Shown piece by piece: positions 29,274-38,326 of a stretch of 64,000 bases of DNA. Source of the DNA: Lysinibacillus fusiformis (lineage in GTDB: Bacteria; Bacillota; Bacilli; Bacillales_A; Planococcaceae); the NCBI RefSeq assembly GCF_002845985.1, contig NZ_PDFK01000003.1, positions 248,001 through 312,000 on the forward strand, in the 5' to 3' direction. A program made the position numbers and the translations under genes. The notes under the pieces were generated by a model. The model was not told the DNA's origin and searched no databases. It was given only the letters and a program-made list of their open reading frames with translations. How positions within the stretch are numbered: the stretch's first letter is position 1; the number at the start of each line of letters is the position of its first letter.

Positions 29274-30128
29274 TTATAAATGATTCAATGCTTTGACACT
29301 CACTTTGACCGTTAAATCATGCTTGCCTCCACTATAAACACCTTCAACAGGGCTAATATCACTATAATCGCGACCTATACATAAAATAATATGATTTTCT
29401 AAAACTTCTACATTATTTGTTGGATCAAGACCAATCCAGCCAATACCTGGTATCATGACTTCCACCCAGGCGTGTGTAGCACTATCACCAATGAGGGCTG
29501 AATTTTCATCCACATATAAGTAACCACTGACATACCGAGCGGGAATGCCTTTAGCTCGCAAAACAGCTAGCATGACATGGGTGAAATCCTGACAAACACC
29601 CCGTTTTAATGCAAATGCCTCACTTGCTGTTGTCGTTACAACTGTCGCTGTAGGATCATACTCAAAGCTAGCATATAAATATTGCATTAAATTAAGTGAA
29701 AAGAGCACTGGGTTTTCAGCATGACCAATCGCATGATAAACTTCCTCTAATTGCTGATCGGTCATAAAAGTAAAATGAGTTGCTTTTAAATACGGTAAAT
29801 AATGCTCATAAAATAGCTGTGAATGGAAAATGGTCTGCATTTCGGGCGAATATTGAATACGATGAATAAATGGTGCACGCTGAATACTAACAATCGAAGA
29901 TGTATGAATTTCGAGTATTTGATGCTGCTCCGGTATATAAAAAGAACCAACTGTATTACCCCAAATATCCGTATGCTCACGGGTCAATGAGGAGGGCGTA
30001 ATGGCAATTCGATACGATAATAATCGCTGCCGCTCATCACTGCGAGGCTTTAAACGAATCGTATTCAAGCTTTGATCGACTTCAGACTCATATTGAAAAA
30101 TATTGGTATGCTGAATTTCAAATTTCAT
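29274..30128 (-). CDS. Transglutaminase-like family protein with N-terminal beta domain
   Basis: A 284-residue protein with a bacterial transglutaminase N-terminal domain and a papain-like core. The catalytic Cys is in R-G-V-C-Q-D-F-T-H and the catalytic His in A-T-H-A-W-V-E-V, with Asp in G-L-D-P-T-N-N. It is the third gene of a conserved cassette (ATP-grasp, alpha-E, transglutaminase) thought to act in peptide bond formation or cleavage; the exact product is unknown. The ATG at 30128 has AAGGAA upstream and is where the family starts. An in-frame extension to 30242 overlaps the previous gene. Confidence 0.88.
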   Translation of the reverse strand: MKFEIQHTNIFQYESEVDQSLNTIRLKPRSDERQRLLSYRIAITPSSLTREHTDIWGNTVGSFYIPEQHQILEIHTSSIVSIQRAPFIHRIQYSPEMQTIFHSQLFYEHYLPYLKATHFTFMTDQQLEEVYHAIGHAENPVLFSLNLMQYLYASFEYDPTATVVTTTASEAFALKRGVCQDFTHVMLAVLRAKGIPARYVSGYLYVDENSALIGDSATHAWVEVMIPGIGWIGLDPTNNVEVLENHIILCIGRDYSDISPVEGVYSGGKHDLTVKVSVKALNHL

Positions 30129-30189
30129 CGTGTCCGCTTCCTTCTGCTTACTGACTTGCCTGTTGAAAGGGAGCTGTGGTGGGTTCCTT

Positions 30190-31155
30190 TCAAGGTTGTA
30201 TGCTGGGTTCATATAAATGATAAACTGTCGAAAAGGTATCACTAAAAGCTATACATTGCGACAGTCTTTCCTCCATTATAGTCATCGTTTCTTCAAGAGT
30301 CATTTGCCAAAAATCAAGATGATTGATTGCTAGGATGAGGCTACGAATGCTTGTATGCAGTGTTAAAAATCTTGAGGATAAAGAATCATGTTCAATCGCC
30401 GTAATAGCTTCCTCTATTTTCTTTAGACAAAACATCACAGAACATGGGAAATGCTCATCCTGTACTAAATAGCGAATAACCGCAAGTAAATTCGTCTGGC
30501 AATGTTTCCGCATATAAGACTCTCTTGCTGCTGTAAGCGCCAATAAAAAGCTACCATCATCCTCTAACAGGGATAGGCCCGACAGCTTCTGTTGTTCCAC
30601 TATACTTAACGTCATCCGCAACGTTTTTTCTGCTCGTTCAAGCCATTTGCCAACCTGCATGAAATAAAAGGGAAGATCACGATCCATCGTGCTCTCGATT
30701 AACCCGTTCTCCATCCATAGAGTTTTTCTTACTTCCTGTAAAAATGCTTGAAGTTCAATAAGTGGGATTGGGCGTTCTCTTGTCAGTATGGCCTGTTGCT
30801 TCGTTAAATAAAAGGTATTTTGTATTTCCCATAGCTCAGTTGGTATACTATCACGCGTAACCCGTGCATTTTCTCGTATGGCACGTAATGTAACGTGGAG
30901 GGCATTGCCGTTTTTCTCGGAAAAAAGTAGATAGTCAATCAATGGGTTGACACGTATGGCTGAGTAATTCGCTAAATATTCCTCCTTAGAGGCACAAATA
31001 GCTAAGACAGCCTCCCAATGATCAAGATAAGCATGTTCTTGCCCCGATTGCTCCAACATATTCAACAGCTGTACCTGTAATATATGTGCATTTGATTGTG
31101 TGCGTTCACTATACCGTGCCATCCAGTACAGCGCGTCGGCTACTCGACTTAGCAT
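30190..31155 (-). CDS. Alpha-E domain-containing protein (DUF403)
   Basis: A 321-residue all-helical protein opening M-L-S-R-V-A-D-A-L-Y-W-M-A-R-Y-S-E-R, the hallmark of the alpha-E family. It is normally encoded between a circularly permuted ATP-grasp protein and a transglutaminase-like protein, exactly as here. It overlaps the ATP-grasp gene by 47 nt, suggesting translational coupling, and has an AAGGAGG site before its ATG. Biochemical role unknown; probably works with the ATP-grasp partner. Confidence 0.9.
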   Translation of the reverse strand: MLSRVADALYWMARYSERTQSNAHILQVQLLNMLEQSGQEHAYLDHWEAVLAICASKEEYLANYSAIRVNPLIDYLLFSEKNGNALHVTLRAIRENARVTRDSIPTELWEIQNTFYLTKQQAILTRERPIPLIELQAFLQEVRKTLWMENGLIESTMDRDLPFYFMQVGKWLERAEKTLRMTLSIVEQQKLSGLSLLEDDGSFLLALTAARESYMRKHCQTNLLAVIRYLVQDEHFPCSVMFCLKKIEEAITAIEHDSLSSRFLTLHTSIRSLILAINHLDFWQMTLEETMTIMEERLSQCIAFSDTFSTVYHLYEPSIQP

Positions 31156-32599
31156 GCTGCAACTCCTCCTTTAGTATCCACGTATCCTTAGCACCACCGC
31201 CTTGTGAGGAATTTACGACAAGTGATCCTTCTTGTAGTGCCACTCGAGATAAACCGCCAGGCAACACATAACAATCCTCACCCTTCGTGACATAAACTCG
31301 TAAATCGACATGACAAGGATAAAATCGTCCATTTTGAAAGGCAGGGGCTCTAGACAATTTAATCGTTGGTTGTGCAATATATTGAAATGGCTGCTTGCTA
31401 ATTTTTTGCTTAAACAAAGCAATTTCTTCCTCACTTGCATGCGGGCCAATCAACATATCATAGCCGCCAGAGGCACTCACATTCTTAATGACTAGCTCTT
31501 GAATATGTTCTAGCACCCATGCTCGTTGCTTATCATCTCCTAAATGATAGGTTTTCACATTCGGTAAAATAGGCTCCTCCTGCAAGTAATACCGAATCAT
31601 CTCTGGTACATAGGCATACATTGCTTTATCATCAGCAACCCCGTTGCCAACAGCATTTAAGATGGCGACATACCCCGCTTGATAGGCAGCCATTAAATGA
31701 GGAACACCCAATAAAGAATCCTCACGAAAGACAACAGGATCTAAAAAATCATCATCAATACGACGATAAATAATATCTATTTGCTGTAGACCATAAATAG
31801 TTTTCATATATACTTTCAAATCCTGTACCACTAAATCACGACCCTCTACGAGCTGTATATTTAAATGCTGGGCTAAAAAGACATGATCGTAATAAGCTGA
31901 ATTGTACATGCCAGCTGTTAGTAGCACGGCTTTAGGCTCTCTCTCTGCTTGCATGGAAGGTGGGCGGTGCACAAGAAGTGCTTTTTTCATATAAGCGATG
32001 TGTTTATCAAGTGGTTGGATGGTATGCTTAGAGAAAAATTCAGGATACACTTCCTTCATGACATCACGATTTTCAAAGACATAGGAAATGCCAGAAGGGT
32101 TGCGTAAATTATCTTCCAATACATGATAATCACCCTTTTCATCCCGTATTAAATCAATGCCTGCTAAAAATATATGATTCGCAATCGGTACTTGGAAACC
32201 CATCATTGTTGCCGTAAAATACGGATTATTTTCAACAAGCTGTCTTGGAATAAAACCGTCTCGAATAATCCTTTGTTGCCCATAAACATCCTGCAAAAAT
32301 AAATTGAGGGCTTGCACACGCTGTTTGACGCCTGCCTCAATCATGGCCCACTTCGTTTGAGGAATAATAATGGGGACACAATCAAAGGGCATTGTACGCT
32401 CAGTTCCATCTTGCGCTCCATAGACCGTAAAGGTAATTCCTTGTCTGAGAAAGCTTGCTTGTGCTTGTCGATACTTTTCTTCAAGTTGCTCCTGAGAAAA
32501 AAAGGATAGCTTATGATGAAAAGATTGATAATGAGGCTTCGGCTGATTGCCATCAAACATTTCATCGAAAAACAGACTAGAATCATATAAATTCATCAT
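31109..32599 (-). CDS. Circularly permuted ATP-grasp protein (DUF404/DUF407)
   Basis: A 496-residue protein of the circularly permuted ATP-grasp type. Family features include D-L-I-R-D-E-K-G-D-Y-H-V-L-E-D-N-L-R-N-P-S-G and V-K-N-V-S-A-S-G-G-Y-D-M-L-I-G-P. ATP-grasp enzymes form amide or peptide-like bonds through acyl-phosphates. It is the first gene of the three-gene operon. GGAGGCG precedes the ATG pair at 32599/32596; the longer frame to 32686 overlaps the divergent gene and lacks a site. Confidence 0.88.
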   Translation of the reverse strand: MMNLYDSSLFFDEMFDGNQPKPHYQSFHHKLSFFSQEQLEEKYRQAQASFLRQGITFTVYGAQDGTERTMPFDCVPIIIPQTKWAMIEAGVKQRVQALNLFLQDVYGQQRIIRDGFIPRQLVENNPYFTATMMGFQVPIANHIFLAGIDLIRDEKGDYHVLEDNLRNPSGISYVFENRDVMKEVYPEFFSKHTIQPLDKHIAYMKKALLVHRPPSMQAEREPKAVLLTAGMYNSAYYDHVFLAQHLNIQLVEGRDLVVQDLKVYMKTIYGLQQIDIIYRRIDDDFLDPVVFREDSLLGVPHLMAAYQAGYVAILNAVGNGVADDKAMYAYVPEMIRYYLQEEPILPNVKTYHLGDDKQRAWVLEHIQELVIKNVSASGGYDMLIGPHASEEEIALFKQKISKQPFQYIAQPTIKLSRAPAFQNGRFYPCHVDLRVYVTKGEDCYVLPGGLSRVALQEGSLVVNSSQGGGAKDTWILKEELQHAKSSSRRAVLDGTV

Positions 32600-32675
32600 A
32601 TGGATCGCCTCCGAATTCAAGTAGTAGTGAAAACATGTTACACTGTGAATAAATACATATAAGGAGCTAACAATC

Positions 32676-33089
32676 ATGACCATCATTAATTTAATGCAAG
32701 CTTATGAATTAGATAAACTATCTAAATTAAATTTTTCAGAAGAAGAGATCTTACGCGCTTTACGTACGGGGGATGTATCAGCTTGGCAAGAACAAGTACC
32801 AAACTATGAATTTAATGAGACAATGGCTCTTTATAAAGAAGGGGAACAACAATTCTTAGAAGCGTACCATGGCCATTATCGAATCAAGTATGTAACATTG
32901 CCAGGCATCCAACGTTTATTGCAACTTCGCTTTCAATTAGAAGAAGGGAAGGATTACCAACTGTTAGAAACAGGTATCCAGCATTTAACGTGTAATGAGG
33001 AGACAGTCGCAAGACTTCAGCAAATGTTATCGACAAACTGGTCACTAACAAAACAGGCAGACGGTGCTTATTCAGTTTTTGTAAAATAA
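32676..33089 (+). CDS. Conserved-looking hypothetical protein
   Basis: A 137-residue soluble protein rich in Glu, Gln and Leu with no signal peptide. I do not recognise its family. An N-terminal helix pattern (L-S-K-L-N-F-S-E-E-E-I-L-R-A-L-R) could be a small helix-turn-helix, but this is weak. It has an AAGGAG site before its ATG, is divergent from the ATP-grasp operon and ends before a terminator, so it is very likely a real gene. Confidence 0.75.
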   Translation: MTIINLMQAYELDKLSKLNFSEEEILRALRTGDVSAWQEQVPNYEFNETMALYKEGEQQFLEAYHGHYRIKYVTLPGIQRLLQLRFQLEEGKDYQLLETGIQHLTCNEETVARLQQMLSTNWSLTKQADGAYSVFVK

Positions 33090-33117
33090 TACCATTCGCG
33101 TTGTGAGACGAATCGAC

Positions 33118-33146
33118 ATGGGTAGTGACCCATCTTCTATTTTTTC
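33118..33146 (+). terminator. Terminator after the hypothetical gene
   Basis: ATGGGT / ACCCAT stem followed by a T-rich tract. Confidence 0.65.
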
Positions 33147-33423
33147 AAAGCTTCTCACAGGGTAAGCAAATTGCGACTCCTCGTAATGGCTGCTGACTCT
33201 TTGTTTTCAAGTAAATAAACAATGCTCAAGCTACCAAGTAGAAGTTACTTGATATTAATCACACCGATATTGCCATAAGACATAGCCCTTTTTGACGGTT
33301 TAGTAGAAGGTGGGCAAGACAAGCATTTAAGCTGAATCAAGATGAAGTATACTAGATTTTAATATTCATTTAACGTGAACTTTATGACTATTTTCCTGCA
33401 ACTGTCACAAAAGATTTAAAAGG

Positions 33424-33457
33424 AAATCCTCTTTTTTTAAAAAGGGGATTTTTTTAT
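33424..33457 (+). terminator. Terminator-like hairpin in the intergenic region
   Basis: AAATCC ... GGATTT arms with internal T/A pairing and seven T residues. It has no obvious upstream gene; the 280 bp before it hold nothing I recognise. Confidence 0.5.
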
Positions 33458-33485
33458 TGCTTAAAAAGAACGTTTGTTCTATATC
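33457..33485 (+). promoter_or_regulatory. Promoter with LexA-like (SOS) box
   Basis: TTGCTT (33457-33462) and TATATC (33480-33485) with a 17-nt spacer. The spacer contains GAACGTTTGTTC (33468-33479), matching the Bacillus LexA core GAAC-N4-GTTC. A short transcript from here would meet the terminator at 33513-33543 before the xer gene. Confidence 0.6.
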
Positions 33486-33512
33486 GTGAAAAAGGGCATT
33501 TTTTTCAATAAA

Positions 33513-33543
33513 GTTCCCAAATTTATATTTGGGAACGTTTTTT
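33513..33543 (+). terminator. Terminator hairpin upstream of the xer-type gene
   Basis: GTTCCCAAAT / ATTTGGGAAC, a perfect 10-bp stem with a TTAT loop, followed by a seven-T tract. It lies between the LexA-like promoter and the recombinase gene. Confidence 0.8.
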
Positions 33544-33576
33544 CGTGGTAAAATAGAGCAAATAGAGGTGATTAGC

Positions 33577-34539
33577 ATGCAAAATACCAAGCAACCGAAA
33601 TTCATGAAGGATTTTCTAGTTTATTTAACGACCATCAAAGGAAAATCACAGCGCACAAGAAAAGAATATGAATATGACCTAACTTTATTTTTCCGTTTCC
33701 ATAAAGCAATCCAGGAGGATCTGGATATAGAAAATTTAGTAGCCATTGATATTGCCACTATTACAATAGAAGAAATTCGTGATATTACATTAGAGGATCT
33801 TTATTACTTTATGGAGTACTGTGAGGTACAGCGAGGAAATTCTGCTGCTTCGAGGGCACGAAAAGTGGCGACATTAAAATCCTTTTTCAAGTACTTGAAA
33901 GGAAAACGTCGACTTATTGAGGAAAATCCAGCAGAAGAATTAGAAACACCAAAAATTGGCCGAAAAAGACCAATTTATATGAATCTTCAAGAGGCTACTC
34001 AATTTATTGATGGAATACCAACAAATCAGGCATCACCAAGAAATTACTGTATGATGATGTTTTTCTTAAATTTAGGAATACGTGTGACGGAGCTTTGCCA
34101 GCTCAATAAAACATCTATTCAAGGACGTTATTTAACGGTTGTCGGGAAGGGCAATAAGGAGCGTACTGTCTACTTAAACGATAGCTGTTTGCAGGCACTC
34201 GCAGATTATGAAAATAGTGGGAAAACGCCTTATAAGGGGGACGGGGATGAGCCTCTTTTCGTCTCACAAAAAGGAACACGCTTTACGCGCCAAACTGTTG
34301 CCAAAACCGTGAAACGTATTAATCAACAATCAGGTCTTCAAAAGGAACGACTTACACCACATAAGTTGCGTCATACATCTGCGACTATGATGTATAAAGC
34401 AGGTGCAGATATTCGGAGCTTACAGCATATCTTAGGACATTCAAGTGTAGCGACGACTCAAATTTATACGCATATAGAGGACGAGCAGCTACAACATGTT
34501 TTAGAAAATAATCCCTTTAATATTGTGCGCGAGAGATGA
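33577..34539 (+). CDS. Tyrosine recombinase, XerC/XerD-like
   Basis: A 320-residue site-specific recombinase. The N-terminal SAM-like domain (~5-115) and C-terminal catalytic domain are both complete. Catalytic residues: Arg in G-I-R-V-T-E-L, Lys in V-V-G-K-G-N-K-E-R, H-K-L-R-H, G-H-S-S-V and the Tyr nucleophile in Q-I-Y-T-H-I. The ATG at 33577 follows AGAGGTG; the longer frame to 33529 runs through a terminator stem and is rejected. An extended -10 (TGGTAAAAT, 33545-33553) may start its own transcript. No phage genes are nearby, so a housekeeping or SOS-linked role is more likely than a prophage integrase. Confidence 0.9.
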   Translation: MQNTKQPKFMKDFLVYLTTIKGKSQRTRKEYEYDLTLFFRFHKAIQEDLDIENLVAIDIATITIEEIRDITLEDLYYFMEYCEVQRGNSAASRARKVATLKSFFKYLKGKRRLIEENPAEELETPKIGRKRPIYMNLQEATQFIDGIPTNQASPRNYCMMMFFLNLGIRVTELCQLNKTSIQGRYLTVVGKGNKERTVYLNDSCLQALADYENSGKTPYKGDGDEPLFVSQKGTRFTRQTVAKTVKRINQQSGLQKERLTPHKLRHTSATMMYKAGADIRSLQHILGHSSVATTQIYTHIEDEQLQHVLENNPFNIVRER

Positions 34540-34593
34540 TTTTTACCCCTCTCTGTCGAATATAGTAGTATGCCAAATGAAGGGGGTTAACTT

Positions 34594-35091
34594 ATGATGT
34601 TAGTAGCAAAAGAACAATTCGACGCAACAAGGGCGCAATTACTTCAAACGATTCAAAACTTAGACAATACAAGCTTTAATGACAAACCAGATGCACAAAG
34701 CTGGAGTGTAGCACAAATCTGTCATCATCTTGTGTTAGTAGAGGAAGCAGCCAAAAAAGCCATTACATGGGGATTACAAGCCCAGGAACAATCATCACCT
34801 GCAAGAAAAAATGTTCAGCTTGTTGTTTTGGATAGAACAAAAAAATTTCAAGCACCAACTATTGTGGAGCCAATAGATCAGCCTTTTACCGTTCAGGAGA
34901 TGCTAGATTTACTAGCCACAACAAGAATGAATTTTCTCGCTTTTTTACAAACAATTGAAGAACCTGAAATTTTAACAAAATATGCTGTGAAGCACCCAGC
35001 CTTAGGTACATTGCCACTCGATCAATGGATTGAAATGGTTTATTTACACGAGCAGCGTCATATCGAGCAAATACAAGAAATAATGAAATAA
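34594..35091 (+). CDS. DinB superfamily protein
   Basis: A 165-residue DinB_2-type four-helix protein. His residues placed as in metal-binding family members are seen in Q-I-C-H-H-L and in Y-L-H-E-Q-R-H-I-E-Q near the C-terminus. Probably a metal-dependent hydrolase or transferase of unknown substrate. AGGGGG precedes the ATG. It is a distant paralogue of the DinB-like protein at 5580-6050. Confidence 0.85.
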   Translation: MMLVAKEQFDATRAQLLQTIQNLDNTSFNDKPDAQSWSVAQICHHLVLVEEAAKKAITWGLQAQEQSSPARKNVQLVVLDRTKKFQAPTIVEPIDQPFTVQEMLDLLATTRMNFLAFLQTIEEPEILTKYAVKHPALGTLPLDQWIEMVYLHEQRHIEQIQEIMK

Positions 35092-35114
35092 ACATATGGT
35101 AAGTAAGTATAGAG

Positions 35115-35150
35115 GGATTTGAGCACACAAGTGTGAGCCAAATTCCTTTT
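35115..35150 (+). terminator. Terminator after the DinB-type gene
   Basis: GGATTTG / CAAATTCC arms with inner CACAC/GTGTG pairing, followed by TTTTATT. Confidence 0.7.
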
Positions 35151-35180
35151 ATTGTTATATGTTTTTTCTATCATAACCTC

Positions 35181-35235
35181 TTGACGTGCTACATAATCTG
35201 TTATATATTAAATAAAAATAATAACAACTGTTATA
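35181..35235 (+). promoter_or_regulatory. Promoter and operators of small gene 1
   Basis: TTGACG (35181-35186) and TATATT (35204-35209), 17-nt spacer. CTGTTATA occurs at 35198-35205 overlapping the -10 box and again at 35228-35235 inside a palindrome (AACTGTT...AACAGTT). The same layout recurs before small gene 2. Confidence 0.7.
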
Positions 35236-35266
35236 AAACAGTTTTCAAATCAAGGAGGAATTTTTA

Positions 35267-35416
35267 ATGACAAAGTATCGAGACGGCTATGAATTTTATT
35301 GTGAAATGTGTGAGCGTTATGGATTAGAGCCAATTTCTTTCCGCTATTATGTATTACAGTTATCACAGCAACAACTGTCTGCTTATAACATGCAAGCAAA
35401 ACAATTAGGCATTTAA
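35267..35416 (+). CDS. Small protein, paralogue 1 of a tandem pair
   Basis: A 49-residue protein starting M-T-K-Y-R-D-G-Y-E-F-Y with a strong AAGGAGGAA ribosome binding site. It is rich in Tyr, Gln and Cys and has no membrane segment or signal. It matches the neighbouring small protein over its whole length (Y-R-x-G-Y-E-F-Y, G-L-E-P-I-x-F-x-Y-Y, L-S-Q-x-Q-L-x-A-Y-N). Conservation between the two at protein level, plus matching promoters and terminators, shows it is a real gene. I do not recognise the family. A helical bundle that binds a partner is a guess. Confidence 0.8.
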   Translation: MTKYRDGYEFYCEMCERYGLEPISFRYYVLQLSQQQLSAYNMQAKQLGI

Positions 35417-35456
35417 AGGACGTGGTTATGACGGAAGCCGACGTGAATATTTTATG

Positions 35457-35496
35457 AAAAGCCCAGCCATACTAAATACAATGGTTTGGGCTTTTG
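35457..35496 (+). terminator. Terminator after small gene 1
   Basis: AAAAGCCCA / TGGGCTTTT arms with inner CCAT/ATGG pairing. Confidence 0.8.
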
Positions 35497-35526
35497 TGAT
35501 TTATAAAAGAAATTTCAGATAATTTA

Positions 35527-35586
35527 TTGACAAGCATCATACTCTGTTATATATTTTTAGAAAATAATATTACTGTTATATAACAA
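35527..35586 (+). promoter_or_regulatory. Promoter and operators of small gene 2
   Basis: TTGACA (35527-35532) and TATATT (35550-35555), 17-nt spacer. CTGTTATA is at 35544-35551 and 35573-35580; the second lies in the perfect palindrome TGTTATATAACA. The arrangement copies that of small gene 1, suggesting one shared regulator. Confidence 0.7.
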
Positions 35587-35633
35587 AAATCAAAAACCAC
35601 ATTTAGTAGCAATCATGAAAGGAAGTTAGAAGG

Positions 35634-35804
35634 GTGACAGATTATCGAGAGGGTTATGAATTTTACCGCCAAGTATGTGAGGAGCACGGACTAGAGCCTA
35701 TTAATTTTCACTATTATATTTTAAATTTATCGCAAGAGCAGTTACATGCATATAACCAATATGCAAAATCATCAGAAGAGTCAATCGAATATGAGGTTTC
35801 TTAA
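35634..35804 (+). CDS. Small protein, paralogue 2 of a tandem pair
   Basis: A 56-residue protein with a GTG start, AAAGGA about 11 nt upstream, reading V/M-T-D-Y-R-E-G-Y-E-F-Y. It shares about half of its residues with the protein at 35267-35416 and has a longer acidic tail (S-S-E-E-S-I-E-Y-E). The two genes have separate but alike promoters and terminators, so they are transcribed independently under the same control. Family and function are unknown. Confidence 0.78.
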   Translation: MTDYREGYEFYRQVCEEHGLEPINFHYYILNLSQEQLHAYNQYAKSSEESIEYEVS

Positions 35805-35809
35805 CTTGT

Positions 35810-35849
35810 AAAATACCTTATTACCTCTGTGGGTTCGTAAGGTATTTTT
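35810..35849 (+). terminator. Terminator after small gene 2
   Basis: AAAATACCTTA / TAAGGTATTTT stem with a T-tract. Confidence 0.85.
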
Positions 35850-36064
35850 GCTTTCACAAAAAATTTACATAGCTGCATTCTCTTTATCTAGCATAATTGA
35901 AATTTGTATTTAATAGATAAATAGCCTAAAGAAAGCACTTTCAATAGTACAAAAGTATCAAAAAACTTTACAATTAGGTAAATTTAGGGTGTTTATAACC
36001 GCTATTTTTTGGCTATTTTCTCATAAATCCTCAAATAGGGCTTTAGATGTTTTTGATATTTGGG

Positions 36065-36094
36065 TTGAATTAACTGCTTTTCTAAGACTATAAT
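36065..36094 (+). promoter_or_regulatory. Promoter before the PAS-GGDEF-EAL gene
   Basis: TTGAAT (36065-36070) and TATAAT (36089-36094) with an 18-nt spacer. The ~95-nt leader shows no riboswitch I recognise. Confidence 0.6.
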
Positions 36095-36195
36095 ATAATT
36101 ACATAAAAAAGGGCGATATACCACAACTTTATACCTCGCTGTAAGATAAAGCAAAAGTACCAAACCCTTCATATTTTAATGAACGGAGAATGAAA

Positions 36196-37902
36196 ATGAT
36201 GAATATCACGCCTAATAGCATTAATCAAATGAACTATAGTCTAAAAGAATTACAAGATATCTTTTCCGCCATGAATAGTTCCATCATTGTAGCGATTACC
36301 GATCGTACCGGGAAAATTACGTTTGTTAATGATCATTTTTGCAAAATTTCGAAGTATACGCGTGAAGAATTAGTAGGTCAAGATCACCGTTTACTTAACT
36401 CAGGCTTCCATCCTAAATCTTTCTTTAGAGAGATGTGGAGAACAATAGGTAATGGTGATATGTGGAATGGCGAGGTGTGCAATCGTGCGAAAGATGGCAG
36501 TTTATATTGGGTAAAGACAACGATTTTCCCATTCCTTGATGAAAAGGGAAAGCCTTATCAATATATCGCCATTCGCGTCGATATTACAGCGCAAAAGGAC
36601 ATAAAAAAAATTACCCATATTGCCTATCACGATGAATTAACAGGACTGCCAAATCGTCGTAAACTAGAACAGCGTTTAGAAAATGAATTCCATCAATCTC
36701 GACGTACAGGAGATAAATTTGCGTTATTTTTCATTGATGTGAATCGATTCAAACACATTAACGACGGGCTTGGTCATATTATCGGCGATATGTTTTTAGT
36801 GGAAATGTCGAATCGTCTACGAAATGTTGATTATACATCTAATTCATTCTATCGCCACAATAGTGATGAATTTGTCATGATTTTAAATGACGTCAGTCGC
36901 ATTGACGAAATGGCCAAAGAAATCATTAATGTCTTCAATGAAAGTTTCATCGTCGATACCTATGAATTTTATGCAAGCATCAGTATCGGCATTAGTATAT
37001 TCCCAGATCATGCAAACTCTGTAGAAGAATTATTGAAAAATGCGGATATTGCCATGTATGCAGCAAAATCTACGCGTGGAAATCAGTACCGTTTATACCG
37101 TGACAATATGGATGAAGCCAACGATAAATGGCTTCTATTAGAAACAAAATTACACCAAGCATTAAAACAGGACCGCTTAGAATTACATTACCAGCCTAAA
37201 ATTGATTTAAAAACAGATACGGTCATTGGCATGGAAGCCTTGCTACGCTGGTATGATCCTGAATTAGGTCATATTCCACCAGATCGTTTTATTCCATTTG
37301 CAGAAGAATGTGGGCTTATTAATGATATCGGTGTTTGGGTATTACATAAAGCCTGTGCTCAAGCTCGTTTTTGGAATGAAGCACATAATTTAACATTGCG
37401 CGTAGCCGTCAATATTTCTCCGATTCATATTAGTACAAGTAGCTTTGTGGACATGGTGTGTGAAGTCATTGCAGAAACAGGCATTGACCCACACTTATTA
37501 GAAATTGAAATTACGGAAATGAGTATGCTTGATTATACGGAAGATTTAATTGATACGATCAAGCAATTACGGGCATTGGGCATTACGATTTCATTAGACG
37601 ATTTCGGGACAGGCTATTCATCGTTAAACTACTTAAAAAAATTCCCTGTGGATGTCCTTAAAATTGACCGTGCCTTTGTCCGTGACATTGTGCCTGAAAA
37701 ATCAGGGATTGCGATGATTTCAGCTATGATTTCCTTAGCACATGCTTTAAATCTTCAAGTAGTTGCTGAAGGTGTCGAGGAAGAAGCTGAATTGAACGTA
37801 CTTCGTGAGCATGGCTGTGAGTATGTGCAGGGTTATTATTTCAGTAAGCCATTGTCTGTAGATGATTTTACAGATTTAATCGTTAATTCTGTGACAAAAT
37901 AG
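36196..37902 (+). CDS. PAS-GGDEF-EAL protein, probable c-di-GMP phosphodiesterase
   Basis: A 568-residue cytoplasmic signalling protein: PAS sensor (~15-130), GGDEF domain (~140-300) and EAL domain (~320-565). The cyclase signature is H-N-S-D-E-F instead of G-G-D-E-F, so synthesis is unlikely. The EAL domain keeps [27 protein letters not shown] and E-G-V-E, so hydrolysis of c-di-GMP is likely. The PAS domain ([14 protein letters not shown]) may bind a cofactor or ligand. The start at 36196 suits the CGGAG site better than the ATG at 36190. Confidence 0.9.
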   Translation: MMNITPNSINQMNYSLKELQDIFSAMNSSIIVAITDRTGKITFVNDHFCKISKYTREELVGQDHRLLNSGFHPKSFFREMWRTIGNGDMWNGEVCNRAKDGSLYWVKTTIFPFLDEKGKPYQYIAIRVDITAQKDIKKITHIAYHDELTGLPNRRKLEQRLENEFHQSRRTGDKFALFFIDVNRFKHINDGLGHIIGDMFLVEMSNRLRNVDYTSNSFYRHNSDEFVMILNDVSRIDEMAKEIINVFNESFIVDTYEFYASISIGISIFPDHANSVEELLKNADIAMYAAKSTRGNQYRLYRDNMDEANDKWLLLETKLHQALKQDRLELHYQPKIDLKTDTVIGMEALLRWYDPELGHIPPDRFIPFAEECGLINDIGVWVLHKACAQARFWNEAHNLTLRVAVNISPIHISTSSFVDMVCEVIAETGIDPHLLEIEITEMSMLDYTEDLIDTIKQLRALGITISLDDFGTGYSSLNYLKKFPVDVLKIDRAFVRDIVPEKSGIAMISAMISLAHALNLQVVAEGVEEEAELNVLREHGCEYVQGYYFSKPLSVDDFTDLIVNSVTK

Positions 37903-37999
37903 ACCAGTTATGAATTGCTATTCCTGAATGATTTTGCTAAAGTAGGATAAAGCCAAACAGTTCAGACAATATTCAATTTGATGATGTGGCCAAGTAAGT

Positions 38000-38216
38000 A
38001 AGAATTGTGAGACAGAAAATATAGCAATTGCTGAGAGCTATATCACCGCTTCTTTACTGAACACCTACCACGGAGATGTTATGCAAACATAACCGAGTCG
38101 TTTTCGTTACCAAACGTGAGAGGGTTTTAAGTTCTACTTAAAGCTAAATCAAGGTGGTACCACGTCTATCCAGCACAAAGACGTCCTTATTCAGAGGACA
38201 GCTTTGTGCTTTTTTC
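38000..38216 (+). promoter_or_regulatory. T-box riboswitch controlling proS
   Basis: The T-box sequence AAGGTGGTACCACG is at 38151-38164. A strong terminator stem (AGCACAAAG / CTTTGTGCT, 38172-38216) with six T follows. A CCT (Pro) triplet followed by A at 38064-38066 is the likely specifier. Uncharged tRNA-Pro should permit read-through into proS. The 5' boundary is estimated. Confidence 0.85.
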
Positions 38217-38326
38217 ATTCAGCTTGATAGTAACAGCTCGCTGAAACAAGCTAAACGCCCTGGTAGATGGCACTGTTTTTCTTACACCAAGGCAACAATG
38301 ATTTAACAAAAATTGGAGGAGATCAC

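Noticed and set aside
28355..34539. Integrative element bounded by the two recombinase-like genes
   Set aside because: No attachment-site repeats, phage genes, tRNA target or base-composition change, and the genes between are ordinary chromosomal cassettes.
35417..35456. Short frame G-R-G-Y-D-G-S-R-R-E-Y-F-M after small gene 1 as a third paralogue
   Set aside because: Similarity is limited to a few Tyr and Gly residues and there is no start site or promoter.
36100..36195. Possible c-di-GMP riboswitch before the PAS-GGDEF-EAL gene
   Set aside because: The conserved GEMM core sequences are not visible; the leader looks unstructured.
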